Positions 1 through 10,015 are shown, counted from the stretch's first letter. The stretch: DNA of 18,006 nucleotides from Candidatus Acetothermia bacterium (GCA_028275205.1 JAPWVB010000011.1:1-18006), one strand, 5' to 3'. Notes: generated by a model from the letters alone, not told the origin. Program-made: numbers and translations.

Positions 1-1
1 C

Positions 2-541
2 GCAGAGCTGAAGGCGCATATGGACAAGACCATCCAAGTTTTTGAGCACGAGCTGATCAAGCTGCGCACGGGCCGAGCCAACCCCGCGATGGTCGAAGAC
101 GTGAAGGTCGACTACTACGGGACGCACACCCCGCTGAAGCACTTAGCTCGCATCACCGCCCCGGAGCCCGATCTTATCGTCATTCAACCCTTCGACAAGA
201 GCCAAGTCCACGCGATCGAGAAAGCCATCCAAGCGGCCAACCTGGGGTTTAACCCCGTTGTCGAAGGGGATCTGCTGCGCATTAAGATCCCTCGACTCAC
301 CGAAGAGCGCCGCAAAGAACTATCGAAGATCATCCGCGAGAAGGCCGAAGAGGCCAAGGTCGCCCTGCGCAACATCCGCCGCGACGTCAAAGAGAAGCTC
401 GATAAAGAGAAGAAAGATGGCACACTCTCCGAAGACGACCACGATCGCCTCATGAAGGAGCTTGACAAAGTGACGCATGAGTACACAGCCAAGGTCGACG
501 CTACGGCCCAAGCCAAGGAGAAGCAACTGCTGAGCGTTTGA
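2..541 (+). CDS. frr: Ribosome recycling factor (5'-truncated by window edge)
   Basis: Ribosome recycling factor splits the post-termination ribosome together with EF-G in the cytoplasm. The family hallmark RTGRANPAM is visible near the start of the reading frame, followed by the YYG(T)xTPL beta-domain region and the C-terminal helix rich in KEELxKIxxEKxEEAKVxLRNIRRD-like residues, all typical of RRF. The frame is open from base 2 and reads AELKAHMDKTI before the first internal ATG at base 20. In the family this stretch is part of helix 1, so ATG 20 is not the true start and roughly 10 N-terminal residues lie outside the window. The stop codon TGA (539-541) lies inside the -35 hexamer of the ATPase operon promoter. 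The gene is intact as far as it can be seen. Confidence 0.95.
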   Translation, partial: AELKAHMDKTIQVFEHELIKLRTGRANPAMVEDVKVDYYGTHTPLKHLARITAPEPDLIVIQPFDKSQVHAIEKAIQAANLGFNPVVEGDLLRIKIPRLTEERRKELSKIIREKAEEAKVALRNIRRDVKEKLDKEKKDGTLSEDDHDRLMKELDKVTHEYTAKVDATAQAKEKQLLSV

Positions 542-566
542 CAGAAGTCGCTACAGCGAGTAGAAT
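538..566 (+). promoter_or_regulatory. Sigma70-type promoter of the V-type ATPase operon
   Basis: TTGACA (538-543) and TAGAAT (561-566) are separated by exactly 17 bases. The first hexamer is a perfect -35 consensus and the second matches five of six bases of TATAAT. The -35 hexamer overlaps the frr stop codon. Transcription would begin near base 573, giving a leader of about 40 bases before the first ATPase gene. Inferred from sequence only. Confidence 0.75.
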
Positions 567-613
567 ACCTCGAACTTTCTTTGCTCACTCTCTACTCAGG
601 AAGGAAACCAGAG

Positions 614-931
614 ATGGTTCAAGACGTATTAGAGCGCATTCGGGAGGCGGAAGCTCAAGCGGAGCGCATCAAGCAAGAGGCACGCCGTCAAGCCGATGAG
701 CTGGTGGCGGAGGCGCGTGCGGCCGCTAGCACGCTGGTGGAGGAAGCCAAGCGCCAAGCGCGGGAAGAAGGGGCCCGCTTGATCGCCACGGAAGAGAGCA
801 AAGCCCACCAGGAAGCCGAGGAGATCCAGCGACGAGGTGCCCTCCAAGCCGCCCAAATCCAAAAAGACGCGGAGAAGAATCTGAACGCTGCCGTAGAGTT
901 TGTGCTCCAGCGCGTGGTGATGCAGCCATGA
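614..931 (+). CDS. ntpH: V-type ATPase peripheral stalk subunit G/H
   Basis: A short (105 aa) charged coiled-coil protein. It is almost entirely heptad-like Ala/Glu/Arg/Lys/Gln sequence, ending in a VEFVLQRVV-like segment, as in the G (Thermus) or H (bacterial NtpH) stalk subunit that pairs with subunit E to hold the catalytic head still. ATG 614 is preferred over an in-frame codon at 581 because AGGAAGG (598-604) precedes it and its N-terminus, MVQDVLERIREAE, matches the family. It is the first gene of the operon and overlaps subunit I by ATGA (928-931), indicating translational coupling. Identification rests on size, composition and position, because coiled-coil subunits have little sequence identity. 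Confidence 0.85.
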   Translation: MVQDVLERIREAEAQAERIKQEARRQADELVAEARAAASTLVEEAKRQAREEGARLIATEESKAHQEAEEIQRRGALQAAQIQKDAEKNLNAAVEFVLQRVVMQP

Positions 932-3123
932 GCCTGGCGCGCATGCAAAAAGTTCGGCTCATCGGGCATGAGTCCGAGCGCGAGCGCGTCTTGACGGTCC
1001 TGCAAGAGCTGGGTGTGCTGCAAATCGTTGATCTGACCAATAAAAAAGAGCAGAGCCTCCCAGGCTTGCGCCCCAAGCCCCCCCAAGACAACGACGTCGA
1101 GACAAAGCTCGCTGAGCTGCGCTATACCCTCGATTTCCTCGCGCGCTACGACACCGAAAAGAAGGGGTTCATCCAGAGCTTCTTCAACTTAAAAGAGCTC
1201 ATCCGCCCTGAGGATCTTGCCAAGATCGCCTACGAATACGACTATCGTTCCACGTATCAGCGGGCGCGCCAGCTCGATCAAGAGAGCGCAGAGCTCAAAG
1301 CAGAACGCGCTCACTTAGAAGCCCGCAAAACAGAGCTTCTCCCCTGGCGCGACTTGGCTCTCCCTGTCGAGCAGTGGCGTTCCACTCCAACGACCCTCTT
1401 TCTGCTGGGACGCCTGCCCGCAGAGAGGCTCTCTGAATTTCATAGCGCGATCCACTCCAAACTGAGCGACGCGGCGCTCGTCTCCGACGTGAGCGCCGAC
1501 GAGCGTATGAGCTACTTCTACGCTCTTGTATTGAGAGATTCTGAAGAAGCATTTGAAAAGATTCTTGCTGAGCATGGGGGGGAGCGCCTCAGCATCCCCA
1601 GCCTTCCTCCAGGGACTGGCGGGCTTCCCAAAGAGATACTCTCGCAGATCGAGCGCCGCATTAGTGAGATAGATGCTCGCCAGGGGCAGATTGCCGAGAG
1701 GGCCAAAGCGCTCCTCGCTGAAAAACCCAAGCTCCAGGCGCTCTACGACTATCTCTATAACGAATATCTTAAGGCGCAAGCCCAGGCACGGCTGCTGGGC
1801 AGCTCCCATACGTTCGTGCTGGAGGGCTGGGTGCGCCAGAGCGATTTCGAGCACCTCCAGAGAGCGCTGCAGAACAACAGTGAAGCAGTCTATCTCGAGC
1901 GCATCGCGCCCGATCCTGAGGAAGTCCCGCCGGTCGCCTTAGAGAATAGAAAGTTCTTCCAGCCCGCAGAGTTTTTGATAAAGCTCTTTGGGCTGCCCAA
2001 TCAGAGTGAGCTCGACCCGACCCCGTTTGTGTTGCCGTTCTTTGCGATCTTCTTTGGGATCGCGCTCACGGATGCGGGGTATGGGCTGGCGCTCATTCTG
2101 ATCTTTTCATATCTGAAGCGCCGCTATCGTCATAAGCGGGGCTTTCAGCCCTTCGCCAATCTCATCATCTTGGGGGGCGTCTCCGCCGTGATCGCCGGGG
2201 CGCTGACGGGGGGGTGGTTCGGCCCGGACCTGGCCGCCCACGTCGCGTTTCTGCGCCGGCTTGTGCTCTTCAACTTAGAGAGACCCGAAGGGCTCATCGG
2301 ATTTTTGGTCTTCTCGCTCGCGTTGGGGTTTATTCAGCTCTTCCTGGGCAATCTGCTGGAATTTATCGACAAAGCCCGCCAAGGGCGCTTCTGGGAGGGG
2401 CTCTGGAGCGAAGGGAGCTGGCTGGTCCTAATGACCGGGGTGGGGATCGCCGCTGGAGCGGGAATGCGCGCGATCATGGCCGATGCTCCTAGCCTCCCAC
2501 CCCAGTGGATGCCCATCGGCCTGCAGATCGCGTTAGTCGGCGCGATCTTGGTGGTCTTCTTCAGCCATGTTGACTCTCCAGGAGATCTTGGGGAACAGTT
2601 CCCTTGGCTTCTTGCTGCTTTGGGCTTAAATCTGTGGTGGCTCACCCCCTGGACGCCCGTGGGCCAAGCGCTCACCGTGATAGGACTCGTGTGGCCGCTG
2701 GTGCGCATGCGCCCTCACGAGAGCTTAGGGGCTCGCGCGCGCGCCATGCTGGGGCGGATCGCTGCCGGGCTCTTCCGGCTCTATGGGGTCTCAGGGTTAG
2801 TGGGCGACGTCTTATCGTATAGCCGCATCATGGCTCTGGGGGTCTCTACGGGGCTCATCGCCAAGGCGATCAATCAATTAGCGACGATGGCTCTGGGAGG
2901 CTCATTGGCAGGGGTGGTGCTCTTTGTCGTGATCATCGCGGTGGGGCAAGCGTTCAGCTTGATTATCAATTCTCTGGGGGCGTTCGTGCACTCGGCGCGC
3001 TTGCACTATGTGGAATTCTTCACCAAGTTCTATGAAGCTGGCGGAGCGGCGTTCCAGCCCTTCGCGCGACAGTCGGTCTACTATGAAGTCCACGACAAAA
3101 CTCTCTCATCTGAAGGAGGCTAA
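928..3123 (+). CDS. ntpI: V-type ATPase membrane subunit I (a subunit)
   Basis: This 731 aa stator subunit forms the ion half-channels against the rotor ring. Residues 1 to about 360 are the soluble arm, beginning with LARMQKVRLIGHE, a form typical of subunit I, and containing coiled-coil stretches. Residues about 364-692 form the membrane domain with roughly eight hydrophobic segments (about 364-395, 410-432, 455-480, 497-518, 530-548, 560-592, 623-652, 659-692). The two conserved channel arginines are visible: R633 in LSYSRIMALG and R691 in HSARLHYVEFF, the latter followed by the family motif KFYEAGG. ATG 928 overlaps the stop of the preceding gene; M6 (943) is a possible alternative start. 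The length is normal for the bacterial family (about 600-750 aa). Confidence 0.97.
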   Translation: MSLARMQKVRLIGHESERERVLTVLQELGVLQIVDLTNKKEQSLPGLRPKPPQDNDVETKLAELRYTLDFLARYDTEKKGFIQSFFNLKELIRPEDLAKIAYEYDYRSTYQRARQLDQESAELKAERAHLEARKTELLPWRDLALPVEQWRSTPTTLFLLGRLPAERLSEFHSAIHSKLSDAALVSDVSADERMSYFYALVLRDSEEAFEKILAEHGGERLSIPSLPPGTGGLPKEILSQIERRISEIDARQGQIAERAKALLAEKPKLQALYDYLYNEYLKAQAQARLLGSSHTFVLEGWVRQSDFEHLQRALQNNSEAVYLERIAPDPEEVPPVALENRKFFQPAEFLIKLFGLPNQSELDPTPFVLPFFAIFFGIALTDAGYGLALILIFSYLKRRYRHKRGFQPFANLIILGGVSAVIAGALTGGWFGPDLAAHVAFLRRLVLFNLERPEGLIGFLVFSLALGFIQLFLGNLLEFIDKARQGRFWEGLWSEGSWLVLMTGVGIAAGAGMRAIMADAPSLPPQWMPIGLQIALVGAILVVFFSHVDSPGDLGEQFPWLLAALGLNLWWLTPWTPVGQALTVIGLVWPLVRMRPHESLGARARAMLGRIAAGLFRLYGVSGLVGDVLSYSRIMALGVSTGLIAKAINQLATMALGGSLAGVVLFVVIIAVGQAFSLIINSLGAFVHSARLHYVEFFTKFYEAGGAAFQPFARQSVYYEVHDKTLSSEGG

Positions 3124-3129
3124 ATAGTT

Positions 3130-3624
3130 ATGCAAGGAGCTGCAGAGATCGTGCGGATTATGGGTCTAGACGGGAGTGCGTGGGCGCTGATGGGAGCGGC
3201 GGCCGCGTACTTCCTCGCGGGCGTAGGATCGGCTATTGGGATTGGGATCTCGGCGCGGGTCGCCAACGGCGTCCTCTCCGAGGACCCCGCCAAGTTCGGG
3301 TCGTTGCTCGTGCTGTCGGCCCTGCCCGGCACTCAAGGGATCTATGGCTTCATCACGGCATTTATGATCTTGGGCAAGCTGGGGGCGGCAGCCAATCCCC
3401 TCCCCGCGTCGACGGGGTATCAGATCTTTGTGGCAGCTCTGCCGGTGGCGATCGCGGGATTGCTCTCGGCGATCTACCAAGGGATGGTCTGCGCCGCCGG
3501 TGGTAGCATGATCGCCAAGCAGCCCGGCGAAGTGGGCAAGGCGATCGTCTTAGCGGCTCTCGTTGAAACCTACGCGATCTTCGGGCTGATTGCCTCGATA
3601 TTGTTGCTCAATCAGATCAAATAG
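3130..3624 (+). CDS. ntpK: V-type ATPase proteolipid subunit K (sodium-type c-ring subunit)
   Basis: A 164 aa membrane protein with four transmembrane helices arranged as two fused hairpins, like Enterococcus hirae NtpK and unlike the single-hairpin Thermus subunit. It forms the rotor ring. The ion-binding carboxylate is E146 in ALVETYAIFG. The other E. hirae sodium ligands are all present: L65, T68 and Q69 in LPGTQGIYGF, Q117 in AIYQGM, and the hydrogen-bonding Y72. They correspond to L61, T64, Q65, Q110 and Y68 of E. hirae, where E139 is the carboxylate. The first hairpin has no carboxylate at the matching place (G67), so there is one ion site per four helices. GGAGG (3115-3119) precedes ATG 3130 by 10 bases. 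Sodium specificity is inferred from these residues. Confidence 0.97.
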   Translation: MQGAAEIVRIMGLDGSAWALMGAAAAYFLAGVGSAIGIGISARVANGVLSEDPAKFGSLLVLSALPGTQGIYGFITAFMILGKLGAAANPLPASTGYQIFVAALPVAIAGLLSAIYQGMVCAAGGSMIAKQPGEVGKAIVLAALVETYAIFGLIASILLLNQIK

Positions 3625-3626
3625 TG

Positions 3627-4238
3627 ATGAGCGTCGAGAAGATCGTCGAGAAGATTCTCAGCGATGCGCGAGCAGAAGCTCAGCGTCTAGTCGAAGGGGC
3701 GCGCGCCCAGGCCGCTCAGATTCGCGAGCAGGCCCAGCTGGAGGCGCAGCGCCAGCGCGAAGCGATCTTATCTTCTGCCCAGCAAGAAGCGCAAAGCCGG
3801 CGGGCTGCCCGGCTCGCGGAAGCCAGAGCCGCCGCGCGCAACGCTGTCCTGGAGGCCAAGCGACAAGTATTAGCACGAGTCTTCGAGCAAGTCGCAGAAC
3901 GCCTCGCTACTATGCCCGCTCAAGAATACAAGAGCTGGTTGCTGCGACTCTTGGTAAAATCGAGTGAGACCGGGGACGAAGAAGTCATTCTCTCTCCTGG
4001 GGATCGCCAAACGCTTGGCGAGACCCTTGTGAGGGAGGCCAACGCACAGCTCGCGCAGCACGGCAAGAAGGGCGCCCTGCGGCTCTCCCTGGAGACGCGC
4101 AATTTTGAGAGGGGCTTTGTGCTCAAGGGCAGGAACAGCGAGATCAACGTGACGCTCGCGGCGCTGCTGCGCCGCGCCCAAGAGGAGCTCGAGATCGCAG
4201 TCGCGCAGATGCTCTTTGGAGGCTCTGATGGTCGTTGA
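3627..4238 (+). CDS. ntpE: V-type ATPase peripheral stalk subunit E
   Basis: A 203 aa subunit of the peripheral stalk. Residues about 1-90 form a long charged coiled coil (SVEKIVEKILSDARAEAQ at the start, typical of NtpE). Residues about 95-203 form a globular domain that docks on the catalytic head, with LSPGDR and a GFVLKGRNSEINVTLAALL-like strand near the C-terminus, as in the family. The start is ATG 3627; the preceding GTG (3624-3626), which overlaps the TAG of the K gene, is an alternative. No clear Shine-Dalgarno is seen, so translation probably depends on reinitiation after K. The 3' end overlaps the next gene by 11 bases. Confidence 0.93.
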   Translation: MSVEKIVEKILSDARAEAQRLVEGARAQAAQIREQAQLEAQRQREAILSSAQQEAQSRRAARLAEARAAARNAVLEAKRQVLARVFEQVAERLATMPAQEYKSWLLRLLVKSSETGDEEVILSPGDRQTLGETLVREANAQLAQHGKKGALRLSLETRNFERGFVLKGRNSEINVTLAALLRRAQEELEIAVAQMLFGGSDGR

Positions 4239-5247
4239 GCTCTTGGAGACGCGCTTGGAGCAAGATGGGGCGTTCGCGTTCGCCACGGGGCGCATCCGCG
4301 CTCTAGAAGCGAAGCTGCTGACTCGGGCGCACTATCAGCGGTTGCTCGATGCTCCAGATCTGCAAGAGGCCTGGCGCGCCCTCGCCGAGATGGGCTATGC
4401 GAAAGCGTCCGAGAGAAAGCCCGAAGAGTACGAGGAAGTGCTCACCGACGAGCTGCGCGCCGTCTATAAAACCCTCATGAGTCTGGCCCCAGAGGGGTCG
4501 CATCTGGAGTGGTTGGCGCGTCGCTATGATTTTCATCATCTGAAGGTCTATCTCAAAGCGAAGCTCCTTGGGGAAGACCCTCGCGAAGGGGTCCTCGACG
4601 GCATGGGCACGGTGCCACTCAAACTTATAGAAGCCTCAGTAGCGACAGAAGTCTGGAGCGCTCTCCCCCCGGAGCTGGCCGAGGCGGCCACAGCCGCCCT
4701 CGCCGAGTACGAGAGCACCAAAGCTCCCCAAAGCATCGATATCGCTATAGACCGAAAGCTCTTTGAGTACTTAGGAGAAGCAGTACGCGGGCATCCATTC
4801 GTGGAGACGCTCGTAGCGATCTGGGCCGACCTGCTTAATTTGAAGTCTCTCGCGCGCGCCAAGCTCATGGGAAGGGATCGTGCGTTTGCCAGCAAGATTC
4901 TTGTGCCGGGCTCGCTGGAGGCATCTTCTCTGCTGGCGCTCCTAGACGCCAACATAGAAGCCTGGGCCGATGAGCTGCGCCATACCCCCTACGCCGAGGT
5001 GCTCAGTCGCGGTCTTGCTTATCTAACCGAGAGAGGGTCTCTGACGCTCTTGGAGAAGCTGAGCGACGATTTTGTGATGGGTTTTCTTAAGCGAGCCAAG
5101 CTCGCGCTCTACGGGCCTGAGCCCCTCATCGCCTATGTGCTGGCCAAGGAGACCGAGCTGAAAAATATTAGAATTCTCTTAGTGGGCAAGCTCAACGGCC
5201 TTCCGAAAGAGATTATAGAAGAGCACCTGCGGGAGCCCTATGTCTAA
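4228..5247 (+). CDS. ntpC: V-type ATPase central-stalk subunit C (d-type)
   Basis: This 339 aa socket protein links the rotor ring to the central shaft (subunits D and F); it is NtpC of Enterococcus, subunit C of Thermus and subunit d of eukaryotes. The all-helical sequence shows family landmarks: FATGRIRALEAKLL near the N-terminus, LARRYDFHHLKVYLKAKL near residue 100 and LAKETELKNIRILLVGKLNGL near the C-terminus. ATG 4228 is chosen because GGAGG (4218-4222) lies five bases upstream; an in-frame TTG at 4216 would add four residues. It overlaps the E gene by 11 bases and the F gene by 8, so the operon is translationally coupled here. Confidence 0.94.
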   Translation: MVVELLETRLEQDGAFAFATGRIRALEAKLLTRAHYQRLLDAPDLQEAWRALAEMGYAKASERKPEEYEEVLTDELRAVYKTLMSLAPEGSHLEWLARRYDFHHLKVYLKAKLLGEDPREGVLDGMGTVPLKLIEASVATEVWSALPPELAEAATAALAEYESTKAPQSIDIAIDRKLFEYLGEAVRGHPFVETLVAIWADLLNLKSLARAKLMGRDRAFASKILVPGSLEASSLLALLDANIEAWADELRHTPYAEVLSRGLAYLTERGSLTLLEKLSDDFVMGFLKRAKLALYGPEPLIAYVLAKETELKNIRILLVGKLNGLPKEIIEEHLREPYV

Positions 5248-5563
5248 GATCGCTATCGTGGGGAAGAAGGACGTCTATCTGGGTTTTAAAGCCCTGGGGG
5301 TGACCGTGCGCCACGCTCAAACCCCCCAAGCGGCGGAGCAAGCTGTGCTGGAGTTGGCCTCCCAAGGGTTTTCGATTATATTTATCGCTGAGGGATTGGC
5401 GCGCGAGCTGGGAACGCTCTTAGAAAGATTTAGCAAGTCTCCCACTCCAGCGATCGTCATGATCCCTGACAATATGGGGAGCTTGGGGGTCGCGCGCGAG
5501 CGCATCCGCAGATTAGTCGAGCGCGCCGTGGGCATTGATATTCTGTCGCGCGGGGAACGCTAG
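5240..5563 (+). CDS. ntpF: V-type ATPase central-stalk subunit F
   Basis: A 107 aa subunit of the rotating central shaft that binds subunit D. The order is as in the family: MSKIAIVGKKD at the N-terminus (first beta strand), FKALGV, then FSIIFIAEGLA, TPAIVMIPDN and a C-terminal helix with GVARERIRRLVERAVGID, the typical ending. E. hirae calls this subunit NtpG, so names differ between schemes; the F used here follows the common bacterial A/V-type scheme. The start ATG overlaps the end of subunit C. The stop is followed by 23 bases and then the strong ribosome binding site of subunit A. Confidence 0.92.
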   Translation: MSKIAIVGKKDVYLGFKALGVTVRHAQTPQAAEQAVLELASQGFSIIFIAEGLARELGTLLERFSKSPTPAIVMIPDNMGSLGVARERIRRLVERAVGIDILSRGER

Positions 5564-5586
5564 TTCACTCTATGGAGGATTGAGCT

Positions 5587-7354
<1,768 letters not shown>

Positions 7355-7374
<20 letters not shown>

Positions 7375-8749
7375 CGTAGCGGAGATCGCTGGGCCGATCA
7401 TGGTGGTCGAAGGGGTGAGCGGGGCCAAGTACGACGAGCTGGTGGAGATTGAGCTTGCGGGCGGGGAGATCCGCCGCGGGCGCGTCCTGGAAGTCGATCG
7501 AGACAGGGCGGTCGTCCAGCTCTTCGAGTCCGCCCAAGGGTTAGATCTCCGCCAGAGCCGCGTGCGCTTTCTCGGCAAGGTGATGGAGCTTGGCGTCTCC
7601 GAAGACTTACTCGGGCGGGTCTTCGACGGCGCGGGGCGCCCCATTGACGGCGGGCCGCCGATCATCCCAGAGAAAAAACTCCCCATCTCGGGAGAGCCGC
7701 TCAACCCCTACTCGCGCGACTACCCCAATGAATTCATCCAGACGGGGATCTCCGTCATTGACGGCTTGAACACGCTCGTGCGCGGGCAGAAGCTCCCGAT
7801 CTTTTCGGGGGCGGGGCTGCCGCACAATCAAATAGCCGCGCAGATCGCGCGCCAAGCAAAAGTCCTAGGCGAGGCTGAAGAGTTCTCTGTGGTCTTCGGG
7901 GCGATGGGCATCACGTTTGAAGAAGCGAATTTCTTCATCACTGATCTGAGAAAGACCGGGGCGCTGGAGCGCGCCGTGATGTTCATCAACTTGGCCGACG
8001 ACCCCGTGATCGAGCGCATCACTACTCCAAGGCTCGTCTTGACGTGCGCCGAGTACTTAGCGTTCGAGCGCGACATGCACGTCTTGGTCATTCTGACGGA
8101 TATGACGAACTACGCGGAGGCGCTGCGCGAGGTCTCGGCCGCGCGCAAAGAAGTCCCCGGCCGGCGCGGCTATCCCGGCTATATGTACACAGATCTCAGC
8201 ACTATTTATGAGCGCGCCGGGCGCATCAAGGGCAAGAAAGGGTCTATCACCCAGATGCCCATCTTGACGATGCCCCAGGACGACAAGACCCACCCCATCC
8301 CCGACCTGACGGGCTACATTACCGAAGGGCAGCTCTTCTTGTCGCGAGAGCTCCATCGAAAGGGCATCTATCCGCCGTTCGATGTGTTGCCGTGTCTGTC
8401 GCGCCTCAAAGACAAGGGGATCGGGCCGGGGAAGACCCGCGAAGATCACGCGGGTGTGCTCAATCAGCTCTATGCGGCCTATGCGCGCGGGGTGGACGTG
8501 CGCGAGATGGCCGCGATCTTGGGCGAAGCTGCTCTGAGCAAGATCGATCGCATCTACATGAAATTCGCCGACGAGTTCGAGCGAAGGTTCATCCAACAGG
8601 GCGAGTATGAAGATCGCACGATCATTCAGACGCTCACGATCGGCTGGGAGCTTTTGAGTATGCTCCCACGGGGCGAGCTCAAGCGCGTGCGCGACGAGTT
8701 CATCGAAAAGTATCTGCCGAAGAAAGCAGAAGAGCCGGTCGCAGCGTAA
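7355..8749 (+). CDS. ntpB: V-type ATPase regulatory subunit B
   Basis: The 464 aa non-catalytic partner of subunit A in the A3B3 head. Family landmarks are EYTSVAEIAGPIMVVEGV at the start, the degenerate P-loop replacement SGAGLPHNQIAAQIARQA (151-168), which lacks the GxxxxGK[ST] lysine as expected for B, and the arginine finger R350 in DVLPCLSRLKDKGIG, which completes the catalytic site of A and has the E. hirae number. AAAGGAG (7344-7350) lies in front of ATG 7355, inside the end of the A gene. The gene is intact and of normal length. Confidence 0.98.
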
Positions 8750-8761
8750 GGGGGGAAGATC

Positions 8762-9394
8762 ATGGCGATCGCTCAGCAGGTCAACGCGACCCGCATGGAG
8801 CTTTTAAAACAAAAGAAGCGTCTGGCGATGGCCAGGCGCGGCCATAAGCTCTTAAAGCAGAAGCGCGACGAGCTGATGCATCGGTTCTTACAGCTTGTTG
8901 AGGAGACGCGGGGCCTGCGCGAGCGCGTGGAGGAGAAGTTAGCCGCGGGGTTTCGCAGCTTCTTGCTCGCGCGGGCTGAGATGTCTAAAGAAGCGATGGA
9001 AGAGTCTCTCATGACCGGGGCGAGCCGCAACGGCGCGCTGCAGACCGAGATGGAACCGGTGATGAGCGTCTGGGTGCCGCGCTTTGTGCTCAGCGATACG
9101 CGAGATATATATTCGTATGGGTTCGCGGCGACGTCAGCGGAGCTGGACACGGCGCTGACGCTTTTTAAAGAAGCTCTTCCTGATATGATCAAGCTCGCGG
9201 AGATCGAGAAGTCTCTAGAACTCTTAGCTGAGGAGATCGAGACGACGCGGCGGCGGGTCAACGCGCTGGAGCGCGTGTTGATCCCTCAGTTGGAAGAGAA
9301 TATTAAGAAGATCTCGATGGCGCTCGACGAGATGGAGCGCAGCACGCGGGCGTCGCTCATGCGCATCAAGGATATTATTCGCGGGGAAGCGTAG
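8762..9394 (+). CDS. ntpD: V-type ATPase central shaft subunit D
   Basis: The 210 aa long coiled-coil hairpin that forms the rotating axle (counterpart of F-type gamma). The N-terminal signature NATRMELLKQKKRLAMARRGHKLLKQKRDEL is that of subunit D (residues about 8-38, quoted here as two adjoining motifs: NATRMELLKQKKRL and ARRGHKLLKQKRDEL). The C-terminal helix has RRRVNALERVLIPQLEENI, the other conserved arm. A G-rich ribosome binding site (about 8750-8757) follows the B stop, with 12 bases between the genes. It is the last gene of the operon. No terminator hairpin follows; the greA -35 hexamer begins five bases after the stop. Confidence 0.96.
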   Translation: MAIAQQVNATRMELLKQKKRLAMARRGHKLLKQKRDELMHRFLQLVEETRGLRERVEEKLAAGFRSFLLARAEMSKEAMEESLMTGASRNGALQTEMEPVMSVWVPRFVLSDTRDIYSYGFAATSAELDTALTLFKEALPDMIKLAEIEKSLELLAEEIETTRRRVNALERVLIPQLEENIKKISMALDEMERSTRASLMRIKDIIRGEA

Positions 9395-9399
9395 CCCTC

Positions 9400-9428
9400 T
9401 TGAATTCCAGCCCCTTCTGCCCTACAAT
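9400..9428 (+). promoter_or_regulatory. Sigma70-type promoter of greA
   Basis: TTGAAT (9400-9405) and TACAAT (9423-9428) are separated by 17 bases. Transcription would start near 9435, giving a leader of about 20 bases. The bases after the -10 box (AGCGC) are G/C-rich and identical to those at the peptidase promoter. Inferred from sequence. Confidence 0.7.
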
Positions 9429-9453
9429 AGCGCACACCCGAAAGGAGGGCATG

Positions 9454-9921
9454 ATGGACGACCGAATCCCGATGACACCCGAAGGCTACCAGCAGCTCAA
9501 GGCCGAGCTGGAGCGGCTGGTCTCGGAGCGTCCCAAGATCGCTGAGATCATCGCGCGGGCGCGCGCCTACGGCGATCTCAGCGAAAACTCTGAATATCAC
9601 TCAGCCAAAGAGAAGCAAGCCCTCCTGGAGGCTAAGATCCGAGAGTTAGAGTATAAGCTCTCGCGCGCGTTCATCGTCACCAATCATGGGGCAAGCCATC
9701 AAGTCACGCTAGGGTGTCGAGTGACGCTCGAGGACACACTGACTGGGGCAGTCTTCACGTACAAGCTCGTCGGTCCTGCCGAGGCCAACCCCGAGCTCGA
9801 CCTCATCTCCGCGGCTTCGCCGGTGGGGCAGGCGCTGCTTGGCCGCGAAGTGGGCCAGCTCATCGAAGTCCAGACGCCGCGCGGCCTGCGCACCTATAAG
9901 ATCCTCAACATCGAACCGTGA
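9454..9921 (+). CDS. greA: Transcript cleavage/elongation factor GreA
   Basis: GreA rescues backtracked RNA polymerase by inserting its coiled-coil tip into the secondary channel and stimulating transcript cleavage. The 155 aa product begins IPMTPEGYQQLKAEL. The tip motif YGDLSENSEYHSAKE contains acidic residues D41 and E44, the same numbers as in E. coli GreA. The C-terminal globular domain contains VTLEDTLTGAVFTYKLVGPAEA and ends in SPVGQALLGREVGQLIEVQTP-type sequence, as in the family. Two ATG codons stand side by side; ATG 9454 is preferred because GGAGG (9444-9448) is five bases away, against two for ATG 9451. It has its own promoter and is probably monocistronic. Confidence 0.96.
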   Translation: MDDRIPMTPEGYQQLKAELERLVSERPKIAEIIARARAYGDLSENSEYHSAKEKQALLEAKIRELEYKLSRAFIVTNHGASHQVTLGCRVTLEDTLTGAVFTYKLVGPAEANPELDLISAASPVGQALLGREVGQLIEVQTPRGLRTYKILNIEP

Positions 9922-9950
9922 TCGTGTGGCTCGTCGTTTTCGCCTCGCCC

Positions 9951-9979
9951 TTGACTTTGGCGCGAAAACCGCGCACAAT
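9951..9979 (+). promoter_or_regulatory. Sigma70-type promoter of the M28 peptidase gene
   Basis: TTGACT (9951-9956) and CACAAT (9974-9979) have a 17-base spacer. ACAATAGCGC (9975-9984) and the downstream CCGAAAGGAG (9999-10008) are shared exactly with the greA leader. Inferred from sequence. Confidence 0.65.
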
Positions 9980-10015
9980 AGCGCCATACATCCCAAAACC
10001 GAAAGGAGTCTCTCT

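Noticed and set aside
9395..9453. Terminator between the ATPase operon and greA
   Set aside because: No stem-loop with a T run is present; the space is taken by the greA promoter and leader.
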